Shown here piece after piece: positions 32,560 through 41,138 of a stretch of DNA of 64,000 nt; within the stretch, counting starts at the first letter, position 1; each line of letters begins with the position of its first letter. Source of the DNA: Gleimia sp. 6138-11-ORH1 (lineage in GTDB: Bacteria; Actinomycetota; Actinomycetes; Actinomycetales; Actinomycetaceae); the NCBI RefSeq assembly GCF_024814355.1, contig NZ_JANUXV010000003.1:78612-142611 (forward strand), written 5' to 3'. The notes beneath the pieces were generated by a model. The model was not told the origin of the DNA. It did not search any database and saw nothing but the letters and a program-made list of their open reading frames with translations. A program made the position numbers and the translations under genes.

Positions 32560-34352
32560 GTAGTAAAAAGTCAGCCAGAAAACGCACTATGAAGATGATA
32601 GCTCCGGAGCTGAAACCACATGCTCCGCTGGCTGTCGTGGGTGTGATTGCGCTGCTTTTAGAAGTTATTTTCCGCGTGTTAGAACCCTGGCCGCTGAAGA
32701 TCGTTATCGATAACGTGATTCCGATGGGATACAGTAAGGAAGCAATTTCTACGCTTATTCTGGTTGCTGGATTACTGGTGGGGACGGTTGCGCTCCGCGC
32801 CGTGAGTAACTATCTGGCGACTATTTCCTTTGCCCTGGTTGGATCGCGTATCTCAGCTAATTTACGAGCCCGCGTTTTCCGGCACGTGCAAAGTTTAGAT
32901 CAGCAGTATCACGCGCGAAACCGCAGTGCTGACACCGTGCAGCGAATTGTAGGTGACGTAGCCCGTCTCCAAGACGTTGCTATTACCGCGGGGCTGCCGC
33001 TAATCGCGAATGTGATTACCCTGCTGTTCATGGCAGTAGTCATGTTCTGGATTGACCCGCTTTTGGCTCTGGTAGTTGTTGTGGCAGTTTTATTCTTCAT
33101 CGTTTCCGCGCAGGGAACTTCCGGGAAAATCACCGCAGCTGCAAAACGGACTCGCCGCGGGGAAGGCCAGTTGGCAAATACGGCGCAAGAATCGCTAACT
33201 TCCATTAAAGTTGTCCAAACTTACGGTTTAGAAAAACACTTAGAATCACGGTTCAGTGGTGCTAACCAACGTTCCCTCACCGAGGGCGTCCGGAGCCGTA
33301 GGCTATCAGCTCGTTTGGAACGCTCTACCGATGTGATTGTAGGTATTGCGACCGCCGCGGTGATTATCGGCGGGGGGATGCGGGTAATGAATGGCTTTAT
33401 GACTATCGGAGAACTGGTTTTATTCATCACCTACCTTCGGACCACCATGAAACCATTGCGAGACATGGCAAAATACACGGGACGAATTGCGAAAGCTTCC
33501 GCTTCGGGAGAACGCGTAGTTGATTTGCTTGAGGTGAAACCGCAGATTTTCTCTCCGGAATCTCCTACAGCACCTGATGAAGTTCGTGGACGGGTGGAGT
33601 TTGAAAATGTGGTGACTCATTACGAGGATCACCAGGTTCTTAAAGGGATTAACCTCACGGTGACTCCACATGAATATGTGGCGGTGATTGGGCCTTCTGG
33701 AGCTGGAAAATCCACCTTAGTGTCGCTGCTGACTCGATCTTTAGACCCATCAAGTGGGGTAGTTTCCTTAGACGGCCACCCGTTGCCCGAGTTTTCTTTA
33801 GAAAAACTTCGCACCCAAGTTTCGATTCTGCATCAAGAGGCAGTCTTATTTACGGATACGATTCGCGAAAACATTCGCTTTGGTCGTTTCGATGCTACGG
33901 ATGCAGAAGTAGAAGCTGCTGCCCGAGCCGCTAATGCTGAAGAGTTCATTTTGGCTCAGCCACACGGGTATGACACTTTAGTGGGGGAACGCGGAGGAAC
34001 CCTTTCAGGTGGCCAGCGTCAGCGTATTGCGATTGCCCGCGCACTCCTTAGAAACTCACCGGTGGTAGTACTTGATGAGGCAACTACCGGATTGGATCCA
34101 GAATCTGCCGCACAGGTTTTAGATGCGATTGATTTGCTGGTAGCTAACCGGACTACCATCGCCGTAACTCACGACGTTGAAGTAGTCCGCCGCGCGAGCC
34201 GTGTGATATGGCTCCAAGACGGAGAAGTTCTCTTAGACGGCTCCGTACCAGAACTGCTGGAAACTTCCGCTGAGTTCCGTCAGTGGATGGCTTCAGATGA
34301 AGCAGAGATTCGGGTTGATACAAATCCAGAAAGATCCGAGGGCGAAAAATGA
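32556..34352 (+). CDS. ABC exporter, fused membrane and ATPase domains (MsbA-like)
   Basis: 598 residues from ATG 32556 (MSSKKSARKRTMKM), overlapping the upstream stop. A six-helix membrane domain occupies about residues 20-320 (hydrophobic LAVVGVIALLLEVIFRVL, ISTLILVAGLLVGTVALRAV, LIANVITLLFMAVVMFWI, LLALVVVVAVLFFIVSAQ). The ATPase has GPSGAGKST, Q-loop HQEAVLF, LSGGQRQR, VVVLDEATTGLD and the switch His in AVTHDVE. Half-transporters of this type dimerise and export lipids, glycolipids or peptides. With three glycosyltransferases and UDP-glucose dehydrogenase around it, a lipid-linked glycan is the likely cargo. The last bases overlap the first kinase gene by 4. Confidence 0.9.
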   Translation: MSSKKSARKRTMKMIAPELKPHAPLAVVGVIALLLEVIFRVLEPWPLKIVIDNVIPMGYSKEAISTLILVAGLLVGTVALRAVSNYLATISFALVGSRISANLRARVFRHVQSLDQQYHARNRSADTVQRIVGDVARLQDVAITAGLPLIANVITLLFMAVVMFWIDPLLALVVVVAVLFFIVSAQGTSGKITAAAKRTRRGEGQLANTAQESLTSIKVVQTYGLEKHLESRFSGANQRSLTEGVRSRRLSARLERSTDVIVGIATAAVIIGGGMRVMNGFMTIGELVLFITYLRTTMKPLRDMAKYTGRIAKASASGERVVDLLEVKPQIFSPESPTAPDEVRGRVEFENVVTHYEDHQVLKGINLTVTPHEYVAVIGPSGAGKSTLVSLLTRSLDPSSGVVSLDGHPLPEFSLEKLRTQVSILHQEAVLFTDTIRENIRFGRFDATDAEVEAAARAANAEEFILAQPHGYDTLVGERGGTLSGGQRQRIAIARALLRNSPVVVLDEATTGLDPESAAQVLDAIDLLVANRTTIAVTHDVEVVRRASRVIWLQDGEVLLDGSVPELLETSAEFRQWMASDEAEIRVDTNPERSEGEK

Positions 34353-35596
34353 AACTAACTAATGAGATCATTGCCTTCTTAACTAATCAACGTAACCTTA
34401 CCGCGTTGCTGCGGGGAACTTGCGGAGCAAAAGGAAATATTAAAGCAACTTCACTGCGGGTTAAACCTGACATGAATGTGGCTTTTAGTTGGGAAGATGA
34501 AACCACCCAACTGCAGGGGTGGGGCAGAGTACTCTGGCCGGTTACGCAAATCAAGGCTGAAAAACCAGCCACCATGTCTGCTCGGAAAATGAGGGTTGCT
34601 GAAAAACTGGGGATTTCTTATGAGGTTTATACGCTTCCTCTGATCGGTTTCCAAGTTGATGGTGAGCCACTTTTGATCCAGTGGGGAAGCTTCGTCTCAG
34701 ACCCTTCACTGGCGAAAAGATTCGCTAGATACGTTGATAAGTTGGATGTGAAAGACCTAAATGACTTTAAAGTATTGCGTTACAACCCGTTTCGCAGAAT
34801 TATTTTCAACGTCAATAACCAGGTTATTCGCTTAGCTAAAGAAGTTAAGTCAGCTGCCTTTTACACGCTTTGGGATGATTTCAAAGATAGCCAACTGCCG
34901 GTAGTGGACCTGTTAGATGCAGAACCAACTGCTCCCGCTTTTGAATATGTGCGGGGCTTAGACGGTGAACGTTACTTACAGTTAGCTTCCCCCCAGCAAA
35001 ATGAAGAGTTTCATCAAATCGCGGGAAGGCGTTTTGCACAGTTACACCTGGTGAAACCTGATTTTTCGCAGGAAGGGAAAGAAACCCTCCAGCAAGAATT
35101 ACTGGCAGCTGCCCCAAAAATACTCAATCAGATAGAAGTGCATCAGGGAGTGCTGCTACCGCTAGCTACCAGAGGATCAGTCCTGGCTAACGTACTGAAA
35201 AAAGAACTGGCGCAAATAGCAGCTCAACTAAAGCCCTTAGAAGGCCCCTTAGTGCTATCTCACGGGGATGCCTCAGCAGATCAGCTAATCGTAGTGGCAG
35301 AAAACGGAACGCACGAAATGTATTTGAATGATTTCGATCGAATGTGTTTGGCGCCGGCTGCTTTGGATCTGGGATCTTACCTGTATGTTCATGCGCATAC
35401 AGAAGTTGCTGAAAATGCTTTCCTACGCGGATACCGGGAAGTAACCGGGAATGTACCTGAGTTTGCTTCCTTACAGATGGGAAAGCTCTACGCTGCTTTG
35501 CAACGTTTAGCTACCCCCTTGCGCAGCGCCCAACCAGATTGGGAAAAACAAATCATTGCACAGATTAACAAGCTAAATAAGGAGTACCGGATATGA
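34349..35596 (+). CDS. APH-fold phosphotransferase (first of two)
   Basis: 415 residues. The C-terminal half has the aminoglycoside-phosphotransferase/choline-kinase catalytic loop as LSHGDASADQ (catalytic Asp) and the metal-binding LNDFDRMCLAPAALDLGSYL. The N-terminal ~130 residues (RVKPDMNVAFSWEDETTQLQ, GRVLWPVTQIKAEKP) precede a second part with RIIFNVNNQVIRLAKEVKSA, which may be the true ATP-binding lobe. Such enzymes phosphorylate small hydroxyl substrates. In this operon a sugar, polyol or lipid-head group is more likely than an antibiotic. Start and stop both overlap neighbours by 4 bases, so it is fully coupled. Confidence 0.75.
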   Translation: MKLTNEIIAFLTNQRNLTALLRGTCGAKGNIKATSLRVKPDMNVAFSWEDETTQLQGWGRVLWPVTQIKAEKPATMSARKMRVAEKLGISYEVYTLPLIGFQVDGEPLLIQWGSFVSDPSLAKRFARYVDKLDVKDLNDFKVLRYNPFRRIIFNVNNQVIRLAKEVKSAAFYTLWDDFKDSQLPVVDLLDAEPTAPAFEYVRGLDGERYLQLASPQQNEEFHQIAGRRFAQLHLVKPDFSQEGKETLQQELLAAAPKILNQIEVHQGVLLPLATRGSVLANVLKKELAQIAAQLKPLEGPLVLSHGDASADQLIVVAENGTHEMYLNDFDRMCLAPAALDLGSYLYVHAHTEVAENAFLRGYREVTGNVPEFASLQMGKLYAALQRLATPLRSAQPDWEKQIIAQINKLNKEYRI

Positions 35597-36648
35597 AAAC
35601 TGAAACAGTTTTAGCTTCGCGCGAAACGCAGCAAAATCTGCAAACTCCTTTCGCGGTGCTTCGGGAACTCCCTGGGATTGTGCGCGCGTGGCCAGCAAAG
35701 CAGGGAGCAATCACTTTTGAAATGCAAGTAGCTGCTGATGAACCAACGGGAGGGAAACTACTTTTAGCTGGAGAAATCAACGCAGCTGGAGAAGTAACTA
35801 TTCTGCCTGCTGGAACAGATCCGAAAATACCTGCTTTAGCTACTGAACGGGCAGCTAACCCACAGGCGAAACTAGTAGTTCACCGCCTGGGGAAACGTGC
35901 AGTACTAATCGCTGAAAATACGGTGATTAAAGTAACTCGCCCAGGTAAAACCAAGGCTCCGATTAACCTTGCACAAATTCCTACAGCGCCAGCTATTTTA
36001 ATTGACCCGGCAGCCGGTATCTCTAAATTTGTGAAGTTACCAGGAAAAACCCTTCACGATTTAGGAGATGCTGCCGGAGCAGGATGGATGGCATTCATCA
36101 AACACCTTGGGGTGCTGCCTACTTTGACAGCTGAGGCTGAGCGAGTAAACCCACAGCCATTCACCGCTGCAGACGAGCAACGCCATTTAGAAACTTGGAT
36201 TAAGCACGTGGAAAATCACGGAACGCTTAACCACCTTATTTCACTCAAGAGACTCTGGCAAGCAGCGGATAAAGTAGCTGAGAAACTCTCACAAGCTCCG
36301 AGCAAGCTGGTGGCCACCCATCGCGACCTGCATGACAAGCAGGTACTTTGGGACGGAAAAACCGCCTACCTGTTAGATTTAGATACTTTCTGTTTAGGTC
36401 CAGCGGGCTTAGATTTAGGGAATTTAACGGCGCATCTGGAACTGAGAAAAATACAGGGAAAAATCAGCCCTGAGTTTAAACAGTTTGTTTTGCAACAACT
36501 GGCGCAACTACCAGACTACGAACATCATCCTGCATACAATGCAGCCACCCAGCTTCGCTTGGCAGCCGTTTATAGCTTCCGTCCCAGGGCAGCAAAATGG
36601 CTTCCCGCCTGGATTGAAAACACTTTAACAACAGTAGAAGAACTTTAA
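35593..36648 (+). CDS. APH-fold phosphotransferase (second of two)
   Basis: 351 residues. The catalytic loop VATHRDLHDKQVLWDG has Arg in place of the Gly of the first kinase, and the metal site is YLLDLDTFCLGPAGLDLGNL. The ATP-lobe strand KRAVLIAENTVIKVTRPGKT resembles the N-lobe lysine region. Together with its neighbour it forms a tandem pair of divergent kinases, each with its own catalytic loop, so they probably act on different substrates or in sequence. It overlaps the first kinase gene by 4 bases (ATGA). ugd follows after 24 bases with its own AAAGGA ribosome site. Confidence 0.75.
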   Translation: MKTETVLASRETQQNLQTPFAVLRELPGIVRAWPAKQGAITFEMQVAADEPTGGKLLLAGEINAAGEVTILPAGTDPKIPALATERAANPQAKLVVHRLGKRAVLIAENTVIKVTRPGKTKAPINLAQIPTAPAILIDPAAGISKFVKLPGKTLHDLGDAAGAGWMAFIKHLGVLPTLTAEAERVNPQPFTAADEQRHLETWIKHVENHGTLNHLISLKRLWQAADKVAEKLSQAPSKLVATHRDLHDKQVLWDGKTAYLLDLDTFCLGPAGLDLGNLTAHLELRKIQGKISPEFKQFVLQQLAQLPDYEHHPAYNAATQLRLAAVYSFRPRAAKWLPAWIENTLTTVEEL

Positions 36649-36672
36649 ATCAAAGAAAGTAAAGGAAAAAAC

Positions 36673-38001
36673 ATGAAAATCTCAGTAATTGGATGCGGAT
36701 ACTTAGGTGCAGTTCACGCAGCTTGTATGGCCTACTTAGGTCATGACGTTTTGGGGATCGACGTTGACCAACAAAAAGTTGATAACCTCAATGCTGGTAA
36801 AGCTCCATTTTATGAACCAGGTTTTCCTGAAAAACTCTCAGCAGGTTTAGACAGCGGTAAGCTGATTTTTACCACCACGCCACAGGCAGAGGCACTTAAA
36901 GACATTGAAGTACATTTTATTGCCGTGGGTACTCCTCAGGGGGAAAATGGGGCAGCTAACCTCACCTACCTGTGGGAAGCTGTGGAACTGATTTTGGATA
37001 ACCAGCCTAATCCAAAGGCTGTGATTGTTGGTAAATCAACTGTGCCAGTGGGAACTGCCCAACAGATTAGTGCGCGTCTAGAAACCTATAACGCTGAAAA
37101 TGGCACGGAACTAAGTTTGATTTGGAACCCAGAGTTCCTCCGTGAAGGTTTCGCTGTGGAAGATACACTACACCCAGACCGGATTGTTTACGGCACCGAA
37201 ACGGGTGAAGAAAACTGGGCACAACAGCAGCTGGACAAAGTATACGAAATCCCACTGGGTGAAGGTATTGAAAGAATCTTAGCTGACTATGCTACTGCTG
37301 AACTGGTAAAGACAGCAGCTAACTCATTCCTGGCAATGAAGATTAGCTTCATTAACGCTATGGCGGAACTGTGTGAAGCTACCGGTGGAAATGTCACCAC
37401 TTTAGCGCAAGCGATCGGTAAAGATAAACGAATCGGACACCGTTTCTTAGGCGCCGGACTGGGCTTCGGGGGCGGCTGCCTACCTAAAGATATCCGTGCC
37501 TTTGGTGCTCGCGCTAAGGAACTGGGTGTTCCTGAAGCAGTTTCATTCCTCACCGATATTGATGCGATTAACAAGCGTCGCCGTGACCGGGCGATTAACT
37601 TAAGCGTCCAAATGCTAGATGGAGACGTGAAGAATAAGAAAATCGCTATCTTGGGGGCAGCTTTCAAGCCAAACTCAGATGATATCCGTGACTCGCCAGC
37701 TTTGGAAGTGGCAGTGCGTTTGCAAGATATGGGAGCAGAAGTGGTAATCACTGACCCGCAGGCACTTCCCCTGGTAGCTGCTGCCTACCCTCAGCTATCC
37801 CTAGTAGAAAACTGGGAAGCTGCAGTTCAAGATGCTGAACTTGTAGTACTTGGAACTGAATGGGACGTATTCAAGCAACTAGACCCAGTTGCAGTTGCTG
37901 GAATTGTTTCCACCCGGAAGGTAATTGACGGCCGTAACGTGCTCTCTCCACAAGATTGGAAGAATGCTGGCTGGGAATACCACGGAATGGGTCGCTCCTA
38001 A
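36673..38001 (+). CDS. ugd: UDP-glucose 6-dehydrogenase
   Basis: 442 residues. It oxidises UDP-glucose twice with NAD to UDP-glucuronate. The N-terminal NAD-binding motif is GCGYLGAVHAACMAYLGHDV; GKSTVPVGT and NPEFLREGFAVEDTLHPDRI are family signatures; the catalytic cysteine is Cys269 in GFGGGCLPKDIRAF. The C-terminal UDP-binding domain (LGAAFKPNSDDIRDSPALEV) is intact. It provides the only sugar-nucleotide activity encoded in the cluster, implying that GlcA, or a sugar derived from it, is in the product. It is last in the biosynthetic block, 27 bases before the sensor kinase gene. Confidence 0.95.
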   Translation: MKISVIGCGYLGAVHAACMAYLGHDVLGIDVDQQKVDNLNAGKAPFYEPGFPEKLSAGLDSGKLIFTTTPQAEALKDIEVHFIAVGTPQGENGAANLTYLWEAVELILDNQPNPKAVIVGKSTVPVGTAQQISARLETYNAENGTELSLIWNPEFLREGFAVEDTLHPDRIVYGTETGEENWAQQQLDKVYEIPLGEGIERILADYATAELVKTAANSFLAMKISFINAMAELCEATGGNVTTLAQAIGKDKRIGHRFLGAGLGFGGGCLPKDIRAFGARAKELGVPEAVSFLTDIDAINKRRRDRAINLSVQMLDGDVKNKKIAILGAAFKPNSDDIRDSPALEVAVRLQDMGAEVVITDPQALPLVAAAYPQLSLVENWEAAVQDAELVVLGTEWDVFKQLDPVAVAGIVSTRKVIDGRNVLSPQDWKNAGWEYHGMGRS

Positions 38002-38028
38002 GTCGAAAAAGTAGGCATAATAGGAAGT

Positions 38029-39459
38029 ATGAAAAGCATCAGCCAAACCAGCCTCCACACGAGACTCGTGTGGTCGCTGGTTGTGGTTGCTGCCACTGCT
38101 TTAGCTGTTTGTGGGACGCTACTGTTCATCCTGCAAGAAAAATCGTTAGAGAATAGAACTCAAGCATCTTTAGAAGAAGTCGAACACGTTATTTCACGTT
38201 TGGCACTTGAAGGGGTGGATCGCCGCACCGGGAAACCCTTTGCGACTCCCACAGATTTGCTATACCACCAGTTCCGCACAAACGTCTTGGGAAGAAATGA
38301 AGCGCAGCTAGGATTTAAAGGCGATCAGGTTGCTTTACTTCCCGCCGCGGATGTAGATTTTCGACCAGAAAATGATCCTGAACTAGTCGCTAAACTAGCT
38401 TCCCTAGCAGTCTTAGATGAAACTACGATTACTTCACTGCGCACGCAACAAACTGAATACCGCATTATTGTAATCCCAGTAAAAAACGAAGCTGAGCATG
38501 CCGCTTTAGCGCATATCATTGACTACCGAGCAACTACTGCGGACCTCCGCTACGCAATCTTAGTATTCGCCCTCACCGCCTTTGGGATTGTAACTAGCGT
38601 TATGGGAGTCGCCTGGGTGAGCGTAAAGCGACTCTTAAAACCGATTGAAGAACTCCGCAACGCCGCGGAAAACATTCATGAATCAGACTTAACCTCCCGC
38701 GTTCCCCAAAGGTCACAAGACGACCTCGGACTACTAGCGGGCGCATTTAACCGGATGCTAGATCGAGTTGAAACTTCTGTAACTGAACAAAAGAAGCTAC
38801 TTACCTCACAACGCAACCTTTTAAACGATGTGGGGCATGAACTGCGTACCCCCATCACCATTGTCAGAGGACATTTGGAACTCGCCGACGAAAACGATCC
38901 GGTGGACGTGGCAGAAACTAAACAACTGGCCATTGACGAATTAGACCGGATGTCGCTACTTGTAAACGATATATTACTCTTGGCGAAGAGTGCCCAAAGC
39001 GACTTTATTAACCCGGTCCCTACGGATATAGCAGATTTAACCGAACAAGTTTTTGCTAAAGCAAAAGGCTTATGTAACCGGACTTGGAATCTTGAAACAG
39101 TGGCAGAAACTGAAGTGGAACTGGATGCTTCTCGGATCACTCAAGCCTGGTTGCAGCTAGTTTCAAATGCCGTGAAATATTCGCCCCCAGAAAAACCGAT
39201 TGCAATAGGATCGGCAGTAGTGGGGAATCAACTACGGATGTGGGTTAAAGATCAGGGGATTGGAATTGACCCATCTGAAGTAAACACGATTATGGAACGT
39301 TTCTCTCGCGCTTCAAATGCTTTAAACTATGCTCATGGAACAGGAATTGGATTGAATATTGTAGACTCTATCGTTAAAGCGCATCAAGGTAGAGTTATTA
39401 TACAATCAAGATTAGGGGCTGGATCTACCTTCATTATGCAGATCCCCCTAACACAGTAA
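38029..39459 (+). CDS. Sensor histidine kinase
   Basis: 476 residues, ribosome site TAGGAAG. A first membrane helix (about residues 14-38, VWSLVVVAATALAVCGTLLF) and a second (about 170-195, YAILVFALTAFGIVTSVMGV) frame a ~130-residue extracellular sensor with no named domain. HAMP (KRLLKPIEELRNAAENIHES) is next, then HisKA with the phosphorylated His270 in NDVGHELRTPITIVRGHLE and an HATPase with QLVSNAVKYSPP (N box), DQGIGI (G1) and GTGIGLNIV (G2). It is followed after 67 bases by its likely response regulator. The order kinase-first is less common. It may read the state of the cell envelope and control the upstream glycan genes, which is inference from position only. Confidence 0.92.
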   Translation: MKSISQTSLHTRLVWSLVVVAATALAVCGTLLFILQEKSLENRTQASLEEVEHVISRLALEGVDRRTGKPFATPTDLLYHQFRTNVLGRNEAQLGFKGDQVALLPAADVDFRPENDPELVAKLASLAVLDETTITSLRTQQTEYRIIVIPVKNEAEHAALAHIIDYRATTADLRYAILVFALTAFGIVTSVMGVAWVSVKRLLKPIEELRNAAENIHESDLTSRVPQRSQDDLGLLAGAFNRMLDRVETSVTEQKKLLTSQRNLLNDVGHELRTPITIVRGHLELADENDPVDVAETKQLAIDELDRMSLLVNDILLLAKSAQSDFINPVPTDIADLTEQVFAKAKGLCNRTWNLETVAETEVELDASRITQAWLQLVSNAVKYSPPEKPIAIGSAVVGNQLRMWVKDQGIGIDPSEVNTIMERFSRASNALNYAHGTGIGLNIVDSIVKAHQGRVIIQSRLGAGSTFIMQIPLTQ

Positions 39460-39526
39460 GATCTCCCACTCATAAGCACGCAGCTCATTTTAAGAGCTTT
39501 CCCTAAACAAAATACCGTGAGGACCA

Positions 39527-40192
39527 ATGAGTACCATCTTAATCATTGAAGATGAAACCCGGATTGCTGCTTTCATCGCCAAAGGATTAAAATCGGCAGG
39601 TTTTACGACTCGACATACTGATTCAGGTAGAGAAGGCATCTTTATTGCTATGGAAGAAGATGTCGATTTAATTATCCTTGACGTAGGTTTACCCGATATA
39701 GATGGATTTGAAGTACTTGAACAACTACGGGGGCAGGGCCTATCCACTCCCGTAATCATGCTTACTGCCCGCACTTCAATAGAAGACAGGGTAGCTGGTC
39801 TATCATCTGGAGCAGATGACTATATGCCTAAACCTTTCTCATTTGAAGAACTCTTAGCACGTGTGCGGTTACGCCTACGAGTAGCAGTTGAAAACTCTTC
39901 CCAATCAGTAAATCAACTCACTCACAAAGACCTAACCTTAGACCTTCGCACGCGTAAAGCTACAGTCAACGGCATTGAAGTAGACCTATCAGCCCGTGAA
40001 TTTACGCTTGCGGAAACATTCCTGCGTAACCCTGGGCAGGTGCTTAGCCGGGAACAGTTGCTTAACACAGTTTGGGGCTATGACTTTGACCCGGGTTCAA
40101 ACGTTGTTGATGTTTATGTTGCTTATCTGCGCACCAAGCTGGGGAAAGAACGTTTCCAAACTGTCAGGGGAATGGGATATCGTTTAACCTAA
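39527..40192 (+). CDS. OmpR-family response regulator
   Basis: 221 residues. The receiver domain has the acidic pair IEDET, phosphoacceptor Asp52 in IILDVGLPDIDGFE, Thr in MLTARTS and Lys in PKPFSFEELLARV. The C-terminal winged helix (about residues 125-220) has SAREFTLAETFLRNPGQVLS and NVVDVYVAYLRTKLGKERFQTVRGMGYRLT, the classical OmpR/PhoB recognition and wing. It has its own start with GTGAGGACCA upstream. The target promoter is unknown; the 40-bp palindrome after the gene is more likely a terminator than an operator. Confidence 0.94.
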   Translation: MSTILIIEDETRIAAFIAKGLKSAGFTTRHTDSGREGIFIAMEEDVDLIILDVGLPDIDGFEVLEQLRGQGLSTPVIMLTARTSIEDRVAGLSSGADDYMPKPFSFEELLARVRLRLRVAVENSSQSVNQLTHKDLTLDLRTRKATVNGIEVDLSAREFTLAETFLRNPGQVLSREQLLNTVWGYDFDPGSNVVDVYVAYLRTKLGKERFQTVRGMGYRLT

Positions 40193-40256
40193 AAGATTTT
40201 CCGTTTAACCCGAAAAGACTGGTCGGTTATTAAAAATAGTTGGTCATTTAACCCAA

Positions 40257-40296
40257 AAATATTGGTGGAGGATAGTACTATCCTCCACCAATATTT
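40257..40296. terminator. 40-bp perfect palindrome, bidirectional terminator
   Basis: The 20-bp arm (40257-40276; core TTGGTGGAGGATAGT) is exactly complementary to 40277-40296. AT-rich ends give T runs both ways. Just upstream, TTTAACCxxAAAA recurs three times (40186-40257). Confidence 0.75.
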
Positions 40297-40419
40297 ATTG
40301 TCATGACTGCGCACTTAGGCTAAACCACCTAGCCCGCTAACACCCGTTCCGCTATGCCACACAGCTGACCGAATAAGCACTTAGGCTAAACAAACAACTG
40401 CTAATGCAGTGGTCTGGGT

Positions 40420-40884
40420 TTAATCGTCATCGTCGTCGTCATCATCGTCGTCGTCATCGTCATCGTCGTCATCAAGATCGATTGGCGGAGCGGGATTAAC
40501 CACAACCGGGGGGGCCGGTTTAGGGGCAGGTGCCGGCTTAGCTTTAGGAGCAGGCGCCGGAGCCGGAGCTGGAGCTGGAGCAGGTGCCGGAGCAGGTTTA
40601 GTTTTAACTGAATTATTAGTCTGCTTGGAAGTAGATGAACCCTGCTTAGAACCATCTGGATTAGAATCTGCTTTACCAGGATCATTTGGATCATTAGCAT
40701 CAGCAGGAGTCTTATCCTCTGAACCAGGATCACTCTTTTGAGCCGGGTTCAAAGTAACTCCGGGTTTTTTAATCTCCCCAGAGGGAGCCGCCGTGAAAGC
40801 ACCAAACGCGTTCCAAATACCGATTCCAGATAAGATAATGGCAGTTAGCAAAGCAACTAGGCGTGCATACTCTTTGTTGAACAT
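40420..40884 (-). CDS. Membrane-anchored protein with Pro-Ala stalk and poly-aspartate tail
   Basis: 154 residues. An N-terminal hydrophobic segment (about residues 8-32, LVALLTAIILSGIGIWNAFG) acts as signal or anchor, followed by a polar Ser/Asp/Lys region, a PAPAPAPAPAPAPA stalk with PKAKPAPAPKPAPP, then VVVNPAPPIDLD and a run of 17 Asp to the end. The DNA tract 40423-40473 uses only GAT and GAC codons, mixed, so it is not a simple single-codon repeat. I know no family. A dense acidic tip on a proline stalk could bind calcium or other cations at the cell surface, or interact with basic wall proteins. It is a single gene, divergent from tig, between terminator palindrome and the tig promoter. 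Confidence 0.7.
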   Translation of the reverse strand: MFNKEYARLVALLTAIILSGIGIWNAFGAFTAAPSGEIKKPGVTLNPAQKSDPGSEDKTPADANDPNDPGKADSNPDGSKQGSSTSKQTNNSVKTKPAPAPAPAPAPAPAPAPKAKPAPAPKPAPPVVVNPAPPIDLDDDDDDDDDDDDDDDDD

Positions 40885-41138
40885 AATTCCTCCTCACCAT
40901 TTATTCAACCGGAAGGGGCTAAGAAAAGTATCAAAAGAACATTAGAAAGCTCTAATAAAAAGCCGTTAAACGCATAATCCAGCAGGATAACAACAAAACA
41001 GTGAGATACGAAACAACCATTGAAACAGTTCAAAAAGAGCCTGGATATGGGAAAGCAACGCAATATATCGTAAGATAGAAAAGTTGTAAGAGCACTCTTG
41101 AGTGTCAGGAAAATAAAACAGACTTTGGAGAATGACCA

